IMG/VR virus record: IMGVR_UViG_3300025417_000026 | Span: 1 to 56,503 of that record | Reading direction: 5' to 3' (one strand) | Source: a virus | Length of the DNA: 56,503 bases | Part shown: positions 16,701 through 25,998 of the stretch, in pieces | Numbering within the stretch: position 1 is the first letter of the stretch | How the letters are laid out: each line of letters begins with the position of its first letter | The notes under the pieces: model-generated | The model's input: only the letters and a program-made list of their open reading frames with translations | Told to the model about the DNA's origin: nothing | Database searches by the model: none | Program-made: the position numbers and the translations under genes

Positions 16701-18442
16701 CTGCAAATCCTGCTTTGATTGGTGACATGAACCCAACTGCGGGAACTTGTAATTGGAGTTTTGGACCTAATAACTCAAACGTTTTAGAATTATATGTTGT
16801 TGGTGGAACATCTTATACTATTACCGGAAACACAGTAATGTCTTTAGGTACTTGGTATCATGTTGCTGTTTCGGTAAACTCAAATTCAGTTTCAATGTAT
16901 GTAAATGGTGTACAGCAAACATTAACTGGCGGCTCGACAATTGTAAATAGAAGCGGTTCTATAGGTTATTTGACTATGGGACAATGGAATAGCGGTTCAT
17001 TTAATTACGCCGGATATGTTAGTAATTTAAGAATATCGAATGTCGCATTATATTCTTCTTCATTCACACCAAGCACAGCACCATTAACTGCAATATCTAG
17101 TACAGTATTTTTGACTGCCCAGAATAATGGTTTTGTTGATAACTCGACAAACGGGTATAGATTAACTGCAACACAAGCCTCTGTTCAAGCAGTTTCACCT
17201 TTTGCACCAGGCGTCATATACAATCCAGCAGTACATGGGGCAAGTTCATATCACTATAGCGGAAATTATATTTATGGTAGTAATCAGATATTCAACGTAA
17301 GTAGTCCATCAATGCAATGGCAATTTGAGTGTTGGGTTTATCCAGTAAATCAATCATTCTTCTTTTGTATTGGTAACGGTGGTGCGTATGGAAATTCATT
17401 CAATTGCGGATTTCAAGGTAATCAATTTACTTTTACTCAGGGTAATGGCAGTAATGGAACAGTAGCAACTCTTAATTCAACAACAAATACTTATAATTAT
17501 AATCAATGGTATCATTTTGCGATAACTAAAAACGCATCAGGTGTTATTACAATGTGGGTTAATGGTACTTCTCAAGGTACTGTAACTAATACATCAGGAA
17601 CTGCCGCTTCAGGCACAACATTTATTATTTGTGGATTATATGATAATGGTGGATTAGGTTATAGTGGTTTCAGCGGTGGTTCATTTGTTAGTTATTTTAG
17701 TATTGCTAACCCGAGATTTATTGCCGGTGCTCCAATTTATACATCTGCATTTACACCACCTACTGCACCTGTAACTGCTGTTGCGAATACAGCATTGCTA
17801 TTGAATTTTACTAACACAGGTATTCAAGATGCTACAGGTAAAAATAATATTATAACTTATGGTTCTGCAAAGACTCAAGCAAACACAACTAAGTTTGGAA
17901 CTGGTGCATTGTATTTTGATGGTTCAACTGGATATTGTTCATTCCCTAATGCATTTCCAACCAGCCCTTATTTAAATCTTGGTTCAAATAATTTTACAAT
18001 TGAGTTTTGGTTATATCCTATAACTTTTTCAAATGGTAGTGCATTTTTAACTAAAGGATGGACCGGAAGTTATGGTTCATTTTTGTTTTATTATTACAAC
18101 AATACAACACCTCAAATTTATTTTTACGCAGGCTCAAATAATTCTGCATGGGATATTGTAAATGGTGTTTCGATAAATTCAAATTTAAGTTCAAATACTT
18201 GGACACATATTGCAGTAACTCGTTCAGGTAGTAACTTTTATTTGTTCTCAAATGGTGTTTTAACCAATACTGTAACGTCATCGGCTTCAATATATAACAG
18301 TACTGCACCGGTAACAGTCGGTGGTGATAACTCTGGAGGTCATTTATCTAATTGTTATATTGACGATTTAAGAATCACAAATGGTGTTGCACGATATACA
18401 TCAACCTTTACCCCAACATCATTAGCTTTTTTAACACAATAA
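13799..18442 (+). CDS. Giant LamG-type adhesin 1, 1547 residues
   Basis: Domains in order: an IPT/TIG-like domain (about residues 40-125, with GTGFSPGANVLV), a putative Ig domain of the PF05345 type (about 135-220, SLVSGTLPTGTTLAANGLIS), then six concanavalin/LamG-like domains (about 257-467, 487-683, 708-890, 924-1110, 1140-1333, 1357-1545). Each LamG repeat shows F[TA].E.W.Y near its start, W.H[VI]A near the middle, YLNGV and a YISN.R..NGT.[VI]YT segment. LamG-like folds commonly bind carbohydrate, so binding to host surface glycans is likely. Its N-terminal 20 residues (MGIRRASIGTTAERTVRNQS) are basic and polar and could dock to the virion. The start overlaps the preceding stop by one base. 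Confidence 0.85.
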   Translation: MGIRRASIGTTAERTVRNQSILLPTGGAVSTGITTVVYTDSNYNTLTANAAATTYGTFRILGTGFSPGANVLVANTSSGTIANVTSNTTYIGATEIRANVSVTAGNYALYVFNPNGSAAIYYSGVTFQPYPVWTATSYASATTVSVQLLTSSTAVEQPITYSLVSGTLPTGTTLAANGLISGTATGIPNAGQTFTFTVAATDIYNETTQASISLTITVADAYFDYTTLLLNGETNSNTYIQDAGANNFTLTPYGSSTSNRFSPMWGDGYYGNSFDGSSGFLITAANSILAPSADFTAEAWAYTTINNNFQGIMSTRDSGSTTGWGITINSSGYLEFVCTGATAYTGTLAPLNRWFHVAMSKVGSTVYCYLNGVQVGTLPSSPAISYNSLGLSLGRYYSNGSNQYWLNGYISNARYINGTGIYTGSSFTVPTTPLTAIANTAVLTCQSNRFIDNGPNGLAITPSGTVKVVPNQPFGSIPTTSTANTNNTGYYSAQFDGSTGYLNLGGQSTFAFGSNSFTIEAWIYPLTASQTSVITDFRPSGGSGVYQLFYLNSGALTYWVNGTGVIVGSSPVAGVWSHVAVVRNGTSTIMYLNGVQTGSTYSDSNSYLNGANAPVIGGLGYTRGQNIFNGYISNFRIVNGTAVYTSNFTPPTTPLTAVTNTSLLTLQNSVIVDNSANAFTLTPTGSVIVSKNQPFASPTVTSNTITPSVYGSVLLDGSTGYMQVQESSNPAFALSGDFTIELWYYPTGTSGGYIYAQTVSGTNWCIIGASTTTLTAAQFTATTSGAGTAQNSAAVGNPYSWNHLAVCRKSGQVTVYLNGVGGTSVTNTTSIPSTYLPTISGYSHSQTGLFAGYISNIRVINGTAVYTNNFIPPTSPLTAVANTSVLSLQYKNSANNNVYYDDSPNNLVISRTGIPTQGTFSPFSPTGWSNYLGGSGYYIVSNSTPISTTTSTFTIEGWINMSATPGGSANPALIGDMNPTAGTCNWSFGPNNSNVLELYVVGGTSYTITGNTVMSLGTWYHVAVSVNSNSVSMYVNGVQQTLTGGSTIVNRSGSIGYLTMGQWNSGSFNYAGYVSNLRISNVALYSSSFTPSTAPLTAISSTVFLTAQNNGFVDNSTNGYRLTATQASVQAVSPFAPGVIYNPAVHGASSYHYSGNYIYGSNQIFNVSSPSMQWQFECWVYPVNQSFFFCIGNGGAYGNSFNCGFQGNQFTFTQGNGSNGTVATLNSTTNTYNYNQWYHFAITKNASGVITMWVNGTSQGTVTNTSGTAASGTTFIICGLYDNGGLGYSGFSGGSFVSYFSIANPRFIAGAPIYTSAFTPPTAPVTAVANTALLLNFTNTGIQDATGKNNIITYGSAKTQANTTKFGTGALYFDGSTGYCSFPNAFPTSPYLNLGSNNFTIEFWLYPITFSNGSAFLTKGWTGSYGSFLFYYYNNTTPQIYFYAGSNNSAWDIVNGVSINSNLSSNTWTHIAVTRSGSNFYLFSNGVLTNTVTSSASIYNSTAPVTVGGDNSGGHLSNCYIDDLRITNGVARYTSTFTPTSLAFLTQ

Positions 18443-18445
18443 ATA
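18438..18445 (+). promoter_or_regulatory. Candidate late promoter (AATAAATA)
   Basis: One mismatch to TATAAATA, overlapping the TAA of the giant adhesin gene. The expected start near 18451 leaves a short leader with an AAAAGGAG ribosome site before ATG 18469. Confidence 0.55.
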
Positions 18446-18468
18446 GAACATAAAAGGAGAAAATTGAG

Positions 18469-18864
18469 ATGAGTCATTTTGCACAGATAGATGCTAACAA
18501 CATTGTTACCAGAGTTCTTGTCATTGAACAAGACATGGTAAACACTGGTCTATTTGGAGAGCCTAATACCTTCATTCAGACCTCATACAATACAAGAAAC
18601 GGTATTCATTATGATCCTGTTACAGGTCAAGAAGACAGCGGTACTGCATTGAGATATAGATATGCTGGTATCGGTATGGTTTATGACAGAGCAAATGACG
18701 TTTTCGCATTACCAAAACCAGAAGGTATGAACAGTTGGGTTTACTCAAGCAACACATGGGCTTGGAAACCTCCTGTTGACATGCCTACAGATGCAGTACC
18801 ACCAAATTATTACAGATGGGAAGAGTCTAACACTTCTTGGATTCTAATAACAGTAACACAATAA
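18469..18864 (+). CDS. Conserved marine myophage small structural protein
   Basis: The 131 residues begin MSHFAQIDANNIVTRVLVIE, an opening I associate with small proteins encoded next to tail fibres in T4-like marine phages. NTRNGIHYDPVTG, YAGIGMVYDRANDVF and a Trp-rich end (WAWKPPVDMP, YYRWEESNTSWIL) follow. No catalytic motif or membrane segment. It has its own late-type promoter and a good AAAAGGAG site, and lies between the first giant adhesin and the second cassette. A tail-fibre accessory or assembly role is likely but unproven. Confidence 0.75.
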   Translation: MSHFAQIDANNIVTRVLVIEQDMVNTGLFGEPNTFIQTSYNTRNGIHYDPVTGQEDSGTALRYRYAGIGMVYDRANDVFALPKPEGMNSWVYSSNTWAWKPPVDMPTDAVPPNYYRWEESNTSWILITVTQ

Positions 18865-18865
18865 C

Positions 18866-19198
18866 ATGGCATTTCCAACCTCACCCACTAACGGTCAAAC
18901 AGCAGTAGTAAATGGTATTTCATATACCTATAACTCTACGACTAATTCGTGGGGAAGAGTTGCTCAAAGTGTCCGAATCACATACACAGCGAGTCCTACA
19001 CCACCTACAAATCCACTTCAAGGTGACCAGTGGTACAATAATACGACTGATGTGCTTTACGAATACACAAACGATACCGTTTCATCTTATTGGTTAGACA
19101 TACAGACACCAGCATTTGTTGGTTCAAACGCAACAACAGTTACAGGAGTATCGACAGGTAAATCACTTGCTATGTCGGTATTATTCGGAGCACAATAA
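18866..19198 (+). CDS. Small fibre adaptor, first gene of cassette 2
   Basis: The 110 residues open AFPTSPTNGQTAVVNGISYT then YNSTTNSWGR, an N-terminal signature shared with the proteins at 24188 and 25999 and common in marine phage structural proteins. Residues about 51-80 hold the GDQWYN...VLYEYTND...YWLD module also seen at 11859 and 24188. The C-terminus (SLAMSVLFGAQ) is hydrophobic like the ends of the other cassette adaptors. It begins one base after the previous stop codon ends (TAACATG), and its stop overlaps the next ATG (TAATG). Confidence 0.78.
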   Translation: MAFPTSPTNGQTAVVNGISYTYNSTTNSWGRVAQSVRITYTASPTPPTNPLQGDQWYNNTTDVLYEYTNDTVSSYWLDIQTPAFVGSNATTVTGVSTGKSLAMSVLFGAQ

Positions 19199-19548
19199 TG
19201 ACAACCCCTAATCTAGTTCAAATCAATTATCTAAACGGCAATACAGCAGTACAAAACGTTACGACAACTGCAACTGCTATTATTTCAAATGCAAATAATT
19301 CAAATCAATTGTTTAGAATTGACAGTTTAGTTGTTGCAAATTATTCTACGAACGTTCAATATATTACCGCAGACATATACAGAAACAATGTACCTTATAT
19401 TATTGTTTCAAATATTTCAATGCCGGCAAATACAACCTTCGGTGTCTTTGATAGAATCTTCTATGCAAATGAAGGTGATGCAATTCGTCTAACAGCAAGT
19501 AACAACGGCACACTTCAAGCAGTTGCAACATACGAGGTAATGGGTTAA
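19198..19548 (+). CDS. Small beta-sandwich protein, cassette 2
   Basis: A 116-residue all-beta protein: VQINYLNGNTAVQNVTTTAT, RIDSLVVANYSTNVQYI, SMPANTTFGVFDRIFYANEG. It occupies the same slot as the 109/109/107-residue proteins at 13470, 24749 and 30051 and has a similar strand plan and length, but sequence similarity is weak and it lacks the FGSE ending. It overlaps both neighbours by one base. Probably functionally equivalent to those; function unknown. Confidence 0.75.
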   Translation: MTTPNLVQINYLNGNTAVQNVTTTATAIISNANNSNQLFRIDSLVVANYSTNVQYITADIYRNNVPYIIVSNISMPANTTFGVFDRIFYANEGDAIRLTASNNGTLQAVATYEVMG

Positions 19549-22500
19549 TGTTTAATGGTGGATTTAAAGGTGTAAGAGCGGCTGATGGCGCCGGCTTTGT
19601 CTCGGCTAGAGATGTTGCCGTTCAGCAGAGTAGTCCACAACCTAAAATAACTTCTTGGGCATACACTAATGGTGCTTATGTGCCTTATCCCGATACTGCT
19701 ATTGCTGGTGGTGAAACTATAGTTATTTACGGTTCAGGCTTTCAAAGTAACGCTAACGTAGTTATTGGTGGCACAACAATAACAAGCACAAGACTAGATC
19801 CAAATAGAATTACATTTACTGCACCATCTTTGAGTGCTGGTTCTTATCCTCTTTATGTTGCGAATCCTGGTGGTGGTACAGCAGTTTATTTACCTGGAGT
19901 AGTATACAATAGTTATCCAGTTTTTAATTCAACGTCATATGCAAATACATTTGTATCAGCAACAACGTCTGTAGGTTTTAGTTTGAATGTCACTGGTTCT
20001 CCAAGTTTAACATTTAGTTTACAAAGCGGTTCGAGTTTACCAACAGGATTGACTTTAGCGGCTAACGGATACATTTCAGGTAGTACGACAGTATCAAATA
20101 CAACAGTATACAATTTTACTGTTATTGCAACAGATTCATATGCACAAGCAACTCAGGCATCTATAACATATACAATTACATATGTTATTTCTGATACATA
20201 TTTTAATTCTACAACATTGTTATTAAACGGTGAGACTAATACAAATACATATATTCAAGATATAAGTACAAACAATTTTGCGTTGACACCCATCGGTGCG
20301 GCAACACCAAATAGATTTAGCCCTCTATGGGGAAATGGATATTATGGTGTTGATTTTTTTTATGGTGGCTTTCAAACACCTGCAAGTAGTTTAACAAATA
20401 TTACTGGAAGTTTTACTTCAACCTCAACGTTTACAATTGAGACGTTTGTTAAAATGAACGCATTGCCGGCTTCAACGGGCGTTAATCTTGTTGGTGATAT
20501 GCAAGTTACATCAACATTAAATTATTGGTCATTTCAGATTAATACTTCAGGACAGTTACAACTATATTGGTACAACGGTTCAGTACAAACAGCAGTTGGT
20601 AATACTGTAATGGTGCCTGGTTCTTGGTATCATGTAGCAGTTTCAATTTCATCCGGTGCTATTAAATTATTTGTGAATGGTGTTTTACAAACTATAACAG
20701 GAACAACTACGACATCAACACCAACAGGTTCAACTTCATATATTTCTGTTGGTGAATATAATTCTTATGGTTTTAATGGTACTTTAAGTAATCTTAGAAT
20801 TTCAAGTACGGCATTATATTCAACAACATTTACCGCACCAACATCACCATTAACATCACAAGCAAATACTACTTTCTTGTCATGCCTATCAAATCAATTT
20901 TCAGACATTGGTCCAAATAGTTATGCATTAACATTAAGTTCAACACCAAAAGTGGTTGCAAGTCAACCATTTGCGACATTACCAACAACATCAACAGCAA
21001 ATACAAACGGTCAAGGATATTATAGCGGTGCAATTCTTGGTGGTAGCAATTTACTAACTTATCCAACTTCATTAAATTTAGGTACTGCACCATTTACAAT
21101 TGAATTTTGGTTCTATATTTCGAATCTTGGTAATAGCGGCATTTATTTTTTGTATGATTATATCAATAACAGTTCAAGATGGACAGTACAATGGAACGGA
21201 CCCGGATGGGCAATTGGGCATTATGATGGAGGTAGTTGGATATATACTGCAACTTCAACAAGTTCAGTAACACTAGGACAATGGACGCATTTAGCAATTA
21301 CTAGAGATTCTAGTAGTACAATGAGAGTGTATGTGAATGGTGTTTTAGGTGCTACGACTGCAAACTTTACAAGAAACTTTACAAATTCTGGTAGTTCAAA
21401 AACAATTCTAAATGACCCTACTGGTGATGGTACAGCAACTGGTTTCATGTCAAATCTACGTATCGTTAACGGTACTGCCTTGTATACCGGAAGCAGTTTT
21501 ACACCAAGCACGACACCATTAACTGCTGTTGCCGGTACTACAATGTTGACATTACAAAATTCAACATTCATTGACAACTCAGCAAACAATAATGTATTTA
21601 CTCCAACAGGTTTGCCTTATGTGTCTCAGAATCAACCGTTTGCATCACCAACAGTTACAAGTAATACTATAACACCTAACATATACGGTTCTGGATATTT
21701 GGATGGTAGTACTGGATATCTAACAACACCAGCGGGAAGTTATGCTGATTTTGGTAGTAACGCATTTACTGTTGAGTGCTGGATATATACAACAGTAACT
21801 TCAACGCAACAAGTTATAGCGTTTCATGGTTGGTCTGGATCAGGAGGGTATAACAATGGTTGGAATTTGCAAATTAATACTAGCAACCAAATAGCTTTTT
21901 ATGCTAACGGCACATTAGTAGCGTTTACTGATTTAGTAATATCACCAAATAACTGGACGCATATTGCAGTAGTTGGTTCAGGTGGAGTACTGTCAGCTTA
22001 TAAAAATGGAATAAAAAGCACAGTTACAAACACTTACACTTCTATTGTAGCTAGAGCAACTGCGACTACTGTATTAGGCGGATGGAATAATACAAATGAA
22101 AATATTGCTGAAAGATATTGGTATGCAGGATACATTAGTAATTTTAGAATAGTCAATGGTACTGCACTATATACGAATACTTTTTTACCACCAAATCAAC
22201 CAGTAACACCAATTTCTAATACGCAATTATTATCATTGCAATATAAAAATTCAGCAAATAATAATGTGTTCTACGATGATTCTGTTAATAATTGGCCTTT
22301 AACTAGAACCGGTGCCGCAACACAAGGAACATTTACACCATTCACTCAAACAGGATGGAGTAATTATTTCGACCAAGGTATCGGTGGATTTATATCAACA
22401 CCAGGTAACCCCACACAATTACAATTAGGTTCAAATAACTTTACAGTAGAATGTTGGTTCTTTATGACGGCCGCACCGACTTGGTCCGTTGCAACTATTT

Positions 22501-24161
22501 TTAGTGTTGAAGCAAATGGTTTAGATGGAGTATTCATTGGTATAAATGGTACAAATACTCCTACTATGCAACCTGTGATGTATTTGTCAACTACCGGCGG
22601 TTCTTATACAGGTAATGCAAATCCTGGATTATTTTCAACAACATTGTCGTTGAATAAATGGACACACATTGCTTATGTACGTAACGGTAATGTATTTTCT
22701 TGTTACATAAACGGTGTACAAGACCCAACAACATTTATATTACCAGGTGCTTTATCATACAATTCTAGTTGCAATGCAACTGTCGGTGCAAGAGCGGCTA
22801 ATGCTGGTAACTATTTCCCTGGTATTTTAAGTAATGTTAGAGTAATTAATGGTACGGCACTTTATACCAGTAATTTTACACCATCAACAACACCATTAAC
22901 AGCAGTTGCAAATACTGCATTATTAACTTGTCAAAGTAATAGATTTATAGATAATTCAAACAATACTTTTACTCTAACTCAACCTAATGGTGGTGTGCAA
23001 GTTGAACCGTTTTCACCATTTCCACCAGGCGTAACGTACTCAACCGCAAACAATGGGGCGTCATTGTATTTTAGTAGTTCAAGTGACTCTGTTGTACAAG
23101 GTTCAACTACTGCTTGGGTATTTGCTGGTGATTTTACAATTGAAGGATGGTTCTTTTTCATGCCTTCAGGTGCAGGAACTTCTAGAGCGTTTGTTAATAC
23201 CTCAGGCGGTAACATGTATTTGAATACCGATAATACATTACACTATGTGTTTCAAGGCGTTACAGATTTTGGTAGTTCTCAAACAGTAAATGCAGGACAA
23301 TGGGTTCACCTAGTTGTATGTCGAAACGGAGGAACTTATAGATTCTTCGTAAACGGTAACATGACTACAGGTACAGGCAGTACAGCATCTATAGGTGCAA
23401 CAGGAGGAATAAACGTAGGAACAGCGAGTGCGTTTTATGCTTACGGTGTTAAAATTTCAAATGGTGTTTCATTATATAATTCTTCTTTTACGATTCCAAA
23501 CTCATTGACTACAGTTGCATCAAACAATTCTTTGGCACTATTAGGTACAAATTCAGGTATTCAAGATGTTACTGGTAAAAATGATATTATAACATATGGT
23601 TCTCTGAAAACACAAGCCAACACAGTTAAGTTTGGTAATAATTCAATGTATTTTGATGGTAGTACAGGTTATGCTTTAATACCAAACTCAGCATTTATGT
23701 TGGTCGGTTCTAGCAATTTTACAATCGAATATTGGTTATACCCAACAACATCAACGACTCAAAGTCCATTCATGTTAAATGGAAATGGATCTGGCTATGG
23801 TATACGAGCAGATATAGTTGGCACTTCAAATTACGTACAATTATTAGTTTCGACAAGTGGTAGTTCATGGGCTATCAATTCGACAAGTAGTACAGCAGTA
23901 TCACTTAACAGTTGGTCGCATATAGCGATAGTGAGAAACGGAACTGCTATGACGGTTTATCTCAATGGAAATAGCATTATTAGTACCACGATATCCGGTT
24001 CTATTGTATTAGGAACTATTAATTATGTTGGTGCATCATATTATAGTAGTGCGCCAGTTTACTTTTTTAACGGTTATATGGATGATTTTAGAATTACGAA
24101 TGGTATTGCTAGATATACCGGTAACTTTACTCCACCAGCCTTTCAATTTTTAGGTCAATAA
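19548..24161 (+). CDS. Giant LamG-type adhesin 2, 1537 residues
   Basis: Same architecture as the 1547-residue protein upstream: IPT/TIG-like domain (about 30-115, VIYGSGFQSNANVVIGG), putative Ig domain (about 125-215, SLQSGSSLPTGLTLAANGYI), then six LamG-like domains (about 250-450, 487-680, 710-897, 930-1138, 1165-1330, 1354-1537). The LamG hallmarks are present, for example FTIEFWFY, W[TS]HIA[IV], YLNG and LRIVNGTALYT. The linkers QPFASPTVTSNTITP and LQYKNSANNN occur in both proteins, so the two genes are ancient duplicates whose binding domains have diverged. A likely glycan-binding tail adhesin. The start is coupled to the previous gene (TAATG). Confidence 0.85.
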   Translation: MFNGGFKGVRAADGAGFVSARDVAVQQSSPQPKITSWAYTNGAYVPYPDTAIAGGETIVIYGSGFQSNANVVIGGTTITSTRLDPNRITFTAPSLSAGSYPLYVANPGGGTAVYLPGVVYNSYPVFNSTSYANTFVSATTSVGFSLNVTGSPSLTFSLQSGSSLPTGLTLAANGYISGSTTVSNTTVYNFTVIATDSYAQATQASITYTITYVISDTYFNSTTLLLNGETNTNTYIQDISTNNFALTPIGAATPNRFSPLWGNGYYGVDFFYGGFQTPASSLTNITGSFTSTSTFTIETFVKMNALPASTGVNLVGDMQVTSTLNYWSFQINTSGQLQLYWYNGSVQTAVGNTVMVPGSWYHVAVSISSGAIKLFVNGVLQTITGTTTTSTPTGSTSYISVGEYNSYGFNGTLSNLRISSTALYSTTFTAPTSPLTSQANTTFLSCLSNQFSDIGPNSYALTLSSTPKVVASQPFATLPTTSTANTNGQGYYSGAILGGSNLLTYPTSLNLGTAPFTIEFWFYISNLGNSGIYFLYDYINNSSRWTVQWNGPGWAIGHYDGGSWIYTATSTSSVTLGQWTHLAITRDSSSTMRVYVNGVLGATTANFTRNFTNSGSSKTILNDPTGDGTATGFMSNLRIVNGTALYTGSSFTPSTTPLTAVAGTTMLTLQNSTFIDNSANNNVFTPTGLPYVSQNQPFASPTVTSNTITPNIYGSGYLDGSTGYLTTPAGSYADFGSNAFTVECWIYTTVTSTQQVIAFHGWSGSGGYNNGWNLQINTSNQIAFYANGTLVAFTDLVISPNNWTHIAVVGSGGVLSAYKNGIKSTVTNTYTSIVARATATTVLGGWNNTNENIAERYWYAGYISNFRIVNGTALYTNTFLPPNQPVTPISNTQLLSLQYKNSANNNVFYDDSVNNWPLTRTGAATQGTFTPFTQTGWSNYFDQGIGGFISTPGNPTQLQLGSNNFTVECWFFMTAAPTWSVATIFSVEANGLDGVFIGINGTNTPTMQPVMYLSTTGGSYTGNANPGLFSTTLSLNKWTHIAYVRNGNVFSCYINGVQDPTTFILPGALSYNSSCNATVGARAANAGNYFPGILSNVRVINGTALYTSNFTPSTTPLTAVANTALLTCQSNRFIDNSNNTFTLTQPNGGVQVEPFSPFPPGVTYSTANNGASLYFSSSSDSVVQGSTTAWVFAGDFTIEGWFFFMPSGAGTSRAFVNTSGGNMYLNTDNTLHYVFQGVTDFGSSQTVNAGQWVHLVVCRNGGTYRFFVNGNMTTGTGSTASIGATGGINVGTASAFYAYGVKISNGVSLYNSSFTIPNSLTTVASNNSLALLGTNSGIQDVTGKNDIITYGSLKTQANTVKFGNNSMYFDGSTGYALIPNSAFMLVGSSNFTIEYWLYPTTSTTQSPFMLNGNGSGYGIRADIVGTSNYVQLLVSTSGSSWAINSTSSTAVSLNSWSHIAIVRNGTAMTVYLNGNSIISTTISGSIVLGTINYVGASYYSSAPVYFFNGYMDDFRITNGIARYTGNFTPPAFQFLGQ

Positions 24162-24164
24162 ATA
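24157..24164 (+). promoter_or_regulatory. Candidate late promoter (AATAAATA)
   Basis: One mismatch to TATAAATA, overlapping the stop codon of the second giant adhesin. The predicted start is near 24170 and the next ATG is at 24188; the leader has no strong ribosome site. Confidence 0.5.
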
Positions 24165-24187
24165 GAAGATAACTCAACTAAGATATC

Positions 24188-24739
24188 ATGTCATTTCCAG
24201 TCGCAACATCAAACGGTCAAACAGCATTAGTTAACGGCATTACGTATGTCTGGAACTCTTCTATTGGCACTTGGACTCGCCAACAGGCTTACCTTGGTCA
24301 AATAATTGTTTCTAATACTGCGCCGTCAATTAACGTTGTCGGTACTCAATGGTATTCTCAGACTGACGATGTTATCTATGAGTGGACTACAAGCAACGGA
24401 AGTAACTTCTTCTGGTTAGATATCTCATCTTCTGCGGTAGTTTCAAACGTTGCGTTGACACCATTTCTAACAAGTACTATTGCAAATAGCGCAAACACAT
24501 TTGCCAATACAGCAAACGCATTAGTTCTTGCTCAAGAAACGCTTTCAACGGCAAACGTTTCAAATTACGCAAATAATGTTGTCGCAAATTTAGCAAACGG
24601 TATATATGCATCGGCAACATTAAATGTTAATTCTGTTAATGCAAATACATTGAGTATCGGAACTCAAAATGCTAATACATACATATTATCATACATGCAA
24701 CAAAATTCTTTCAACCCATTCTTCTTAGCGGGAATGTAG
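24188..24739 (+). CDS. Fibre adaptor, first gene of cassette 3
   Basis: The 183 residues open SFPVATSNGQTALVNGITYV then WNSSIGTWTR (shared N-terminal signature). Residues about 52-78 hold the GTQWYS...VIYEWTT...FFWLD module, followed by a short Ala/Asn heptad stretch (about 95-140). The end, LSIGTQNANTYILSYMQQNS then NPFFLAGM, mirrors the end of the 533-residue adaptor at 11859. It is effectively a shortened version of that protein and precedes a 109-residue beta protein and a Gly-rich adhesin. Confidence 0.78.
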   Translation: MSFPVATSNGQTALVNGITYVWNSSIGTWTRQQAYLGQIIVSNTAPSINVVGTQWYSQTDDVIYEWTTSNGSNFFWLDISSSAVVSNVALTPFLTSTIANSANTFANTANALVLAQETLSTANVSNYANNVVANLANGIYASATLNVNSVNANTLSIGTQNANTYILSYMQQNSFNPFFLAGM

Positions 24740-24748
24740 AGGTACATT

Positions 24749-25078
24749 ATGCCAATAAAATACAGAACATTAGCCCAATCAAATCCTGCCGCAAATACAC
24801 CTACTGTAATCTATACAGTACCGGCAAATACACAGACTGTCGTTTCAACATTTCAAGTCTGTAATCAAAACGTAAATGCGGCATCTTTCTTTATTTCAAC
24901 GCAAGTTGCTGGTGCATCATTAGCAAACTCTCAGTATGTTGCTTTCAACACAACAGTACCAGGATACGACTCAATTTCATTTACTATTGGTATGGCTTTA
25001 GGTAATACAGATACCGTAACAGTTCAAGCCAATACACCTAACGTTTCATTTGTAATGTTTGGATCGGAAATAACCTAA
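24749..25078 (+). CDS. Small beta-sandwich protein, cassette 3
   Basis: A 109-residue close paralogue of the protein at 13470: YRTLAQSNPAANTPTVIYTV, TQTVVSTFQVCNQN, VAGASLANSQYVAFNT, MFGSEIT end. A GAGGT ribosome site lies about 7 nt before ATG, and the stop overlaps the ATG of the Gly-rich gene (TAATG). Same slot in the cassette, but the partner is a Gly-rich rather than a LamG adhesin, which suggests the small protein interacts with a shared N-terminal feature or with the adaptor. Confidence 0.8.
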   Translation: MPIKYRTLAQSNPAANTPTVIYTVPANTQTVVSTFQVCNQNVNAASFFISTQVAGASLANSQYVAFNTTVPGYDSISFTIGMALGNTDTVTVQANTPNVSFVMFGSEIT

Positions 25079-25995
25079 TGGCAGTTAAAAGAGATTCTCA
25101 AAACTCTGTTAAGAATAGAACAATCTCTGCTATCAATAGTGGTGGTGGAGGTGGTTCTACCACATCAACTACATATCAAATTCGTTACTTAGCAGTAGCT
25201 GGTGGAGGTGGAGGTGGTTACGCACCAGGATCACCAAAAACTACAGTTGGTGGAGGAGGTGGTGGTGGCGGATTTTTACAAAGTCAAGCACTTTTAACTG
25301 TTGGTGTGCCTTATACTATAACAGTTGGTTCCGGCGGTAATAGAACACCATCAGCATGTGGTGCACACGTAGGAGGTACTGGTTCAAACTCAACTATTTG
25401 TGGATCGGGATTTTCAGTAACTGCATATGGCGGTGGAGGTGGGGGTGCCGGTCCTGCAGTTGCTGGTACACCAGGTGGTTCTGGAGGTGGTGGAAATAGT
25501 TTAGGTGGTACAGGCGTATCGGGTCAAGGAAATCCTGGTGTTGCATGTTTTTTTCTAGCACCAACAAATCCTGGTTGTAATTATGGAAATGGTGGAGGAG
25601 GTGGCGCAGGTTCACCAGGTTTTAAATTTCCTGCAACAGGTTTTACATCACCGACTGTTTATGGTGGTGGTCAAGGTGGCTACGGTGCAATAAGCGATAT
25701 TTCAGGAACTGTACAATATTACAGTTGTGGTGGTGGTGGTGCATCTGTAAATAATGGCGTTACAGCAACTGGTGGATATGGCTTATCTACATATGGAACT
25801 GGCGGCCCTGGAAGAAGTACACCAGTAACAGGTTCAGTAGCTGGTTCACCAGGTATTGTAATTATTTCATATGTAAGTCCGACACAAAAAGGTACAGGCG
25901 GTACGGTAACTTCTTATAGTCCGCCAACATCACCTTCAACAGTCATACAGGTTCACACATTCTCGTCAACTGGAACGTTTACGTATACAGGATAA
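25078..25995 (+). CDS. Poly-glycine adhesin-type protein (copy 2)
   Basis: The 305 residues have repeated Gly runs (AVAGGGGGGYAPG, GGGGGGGG, GGGGGAGPAV) and the family-typical YTITVGSGG strand. Cys-containing insertions (SACGAH, STICGSG, VACFFLAPTNPGCNYG, YYSCGGGG) sit between Gly blocks as candidate tip loops. The end, HTFSSTGTFTYTG, matches the FxSSGTY ending of the other copies. The N-terminus (MAVKRDSQNSVKNRTISAIN) is basic, as in the giant LamG protein 1 and the copy at 30390, and may be a common docking sequence. Likely receptor-binding; target unknown. Confidence 0.85.
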   Translation: MAVKRDSQNSVKNRTISAINSGGGGGSTTSTTYQIRYLAVAGGGGGGYAPGSPKTTVGGGGGGGGFLQSQALLTVGVPYTITVGSGGNRTPSACGAHVGGTGSNSTICGSGFSVTAYGGGGGGAGPAVAGTPGGSGGGGNSLGGTGVSGQGNPGVACFFLAPTNPGCNYGNGGGGGAGSPGFKFPATGFTSPTVYGGGQGGYGAISDISGTVQYYSCGGGGASVNNGVTATGGYGLSTYGTGGPGRSTPVTGSVAGSPGIVIISYVSPTQKGTGGTVTSYSPPTSPSTVIQVHTFSSTGTFTYTG

Positions 25996-25998
25996 TAA

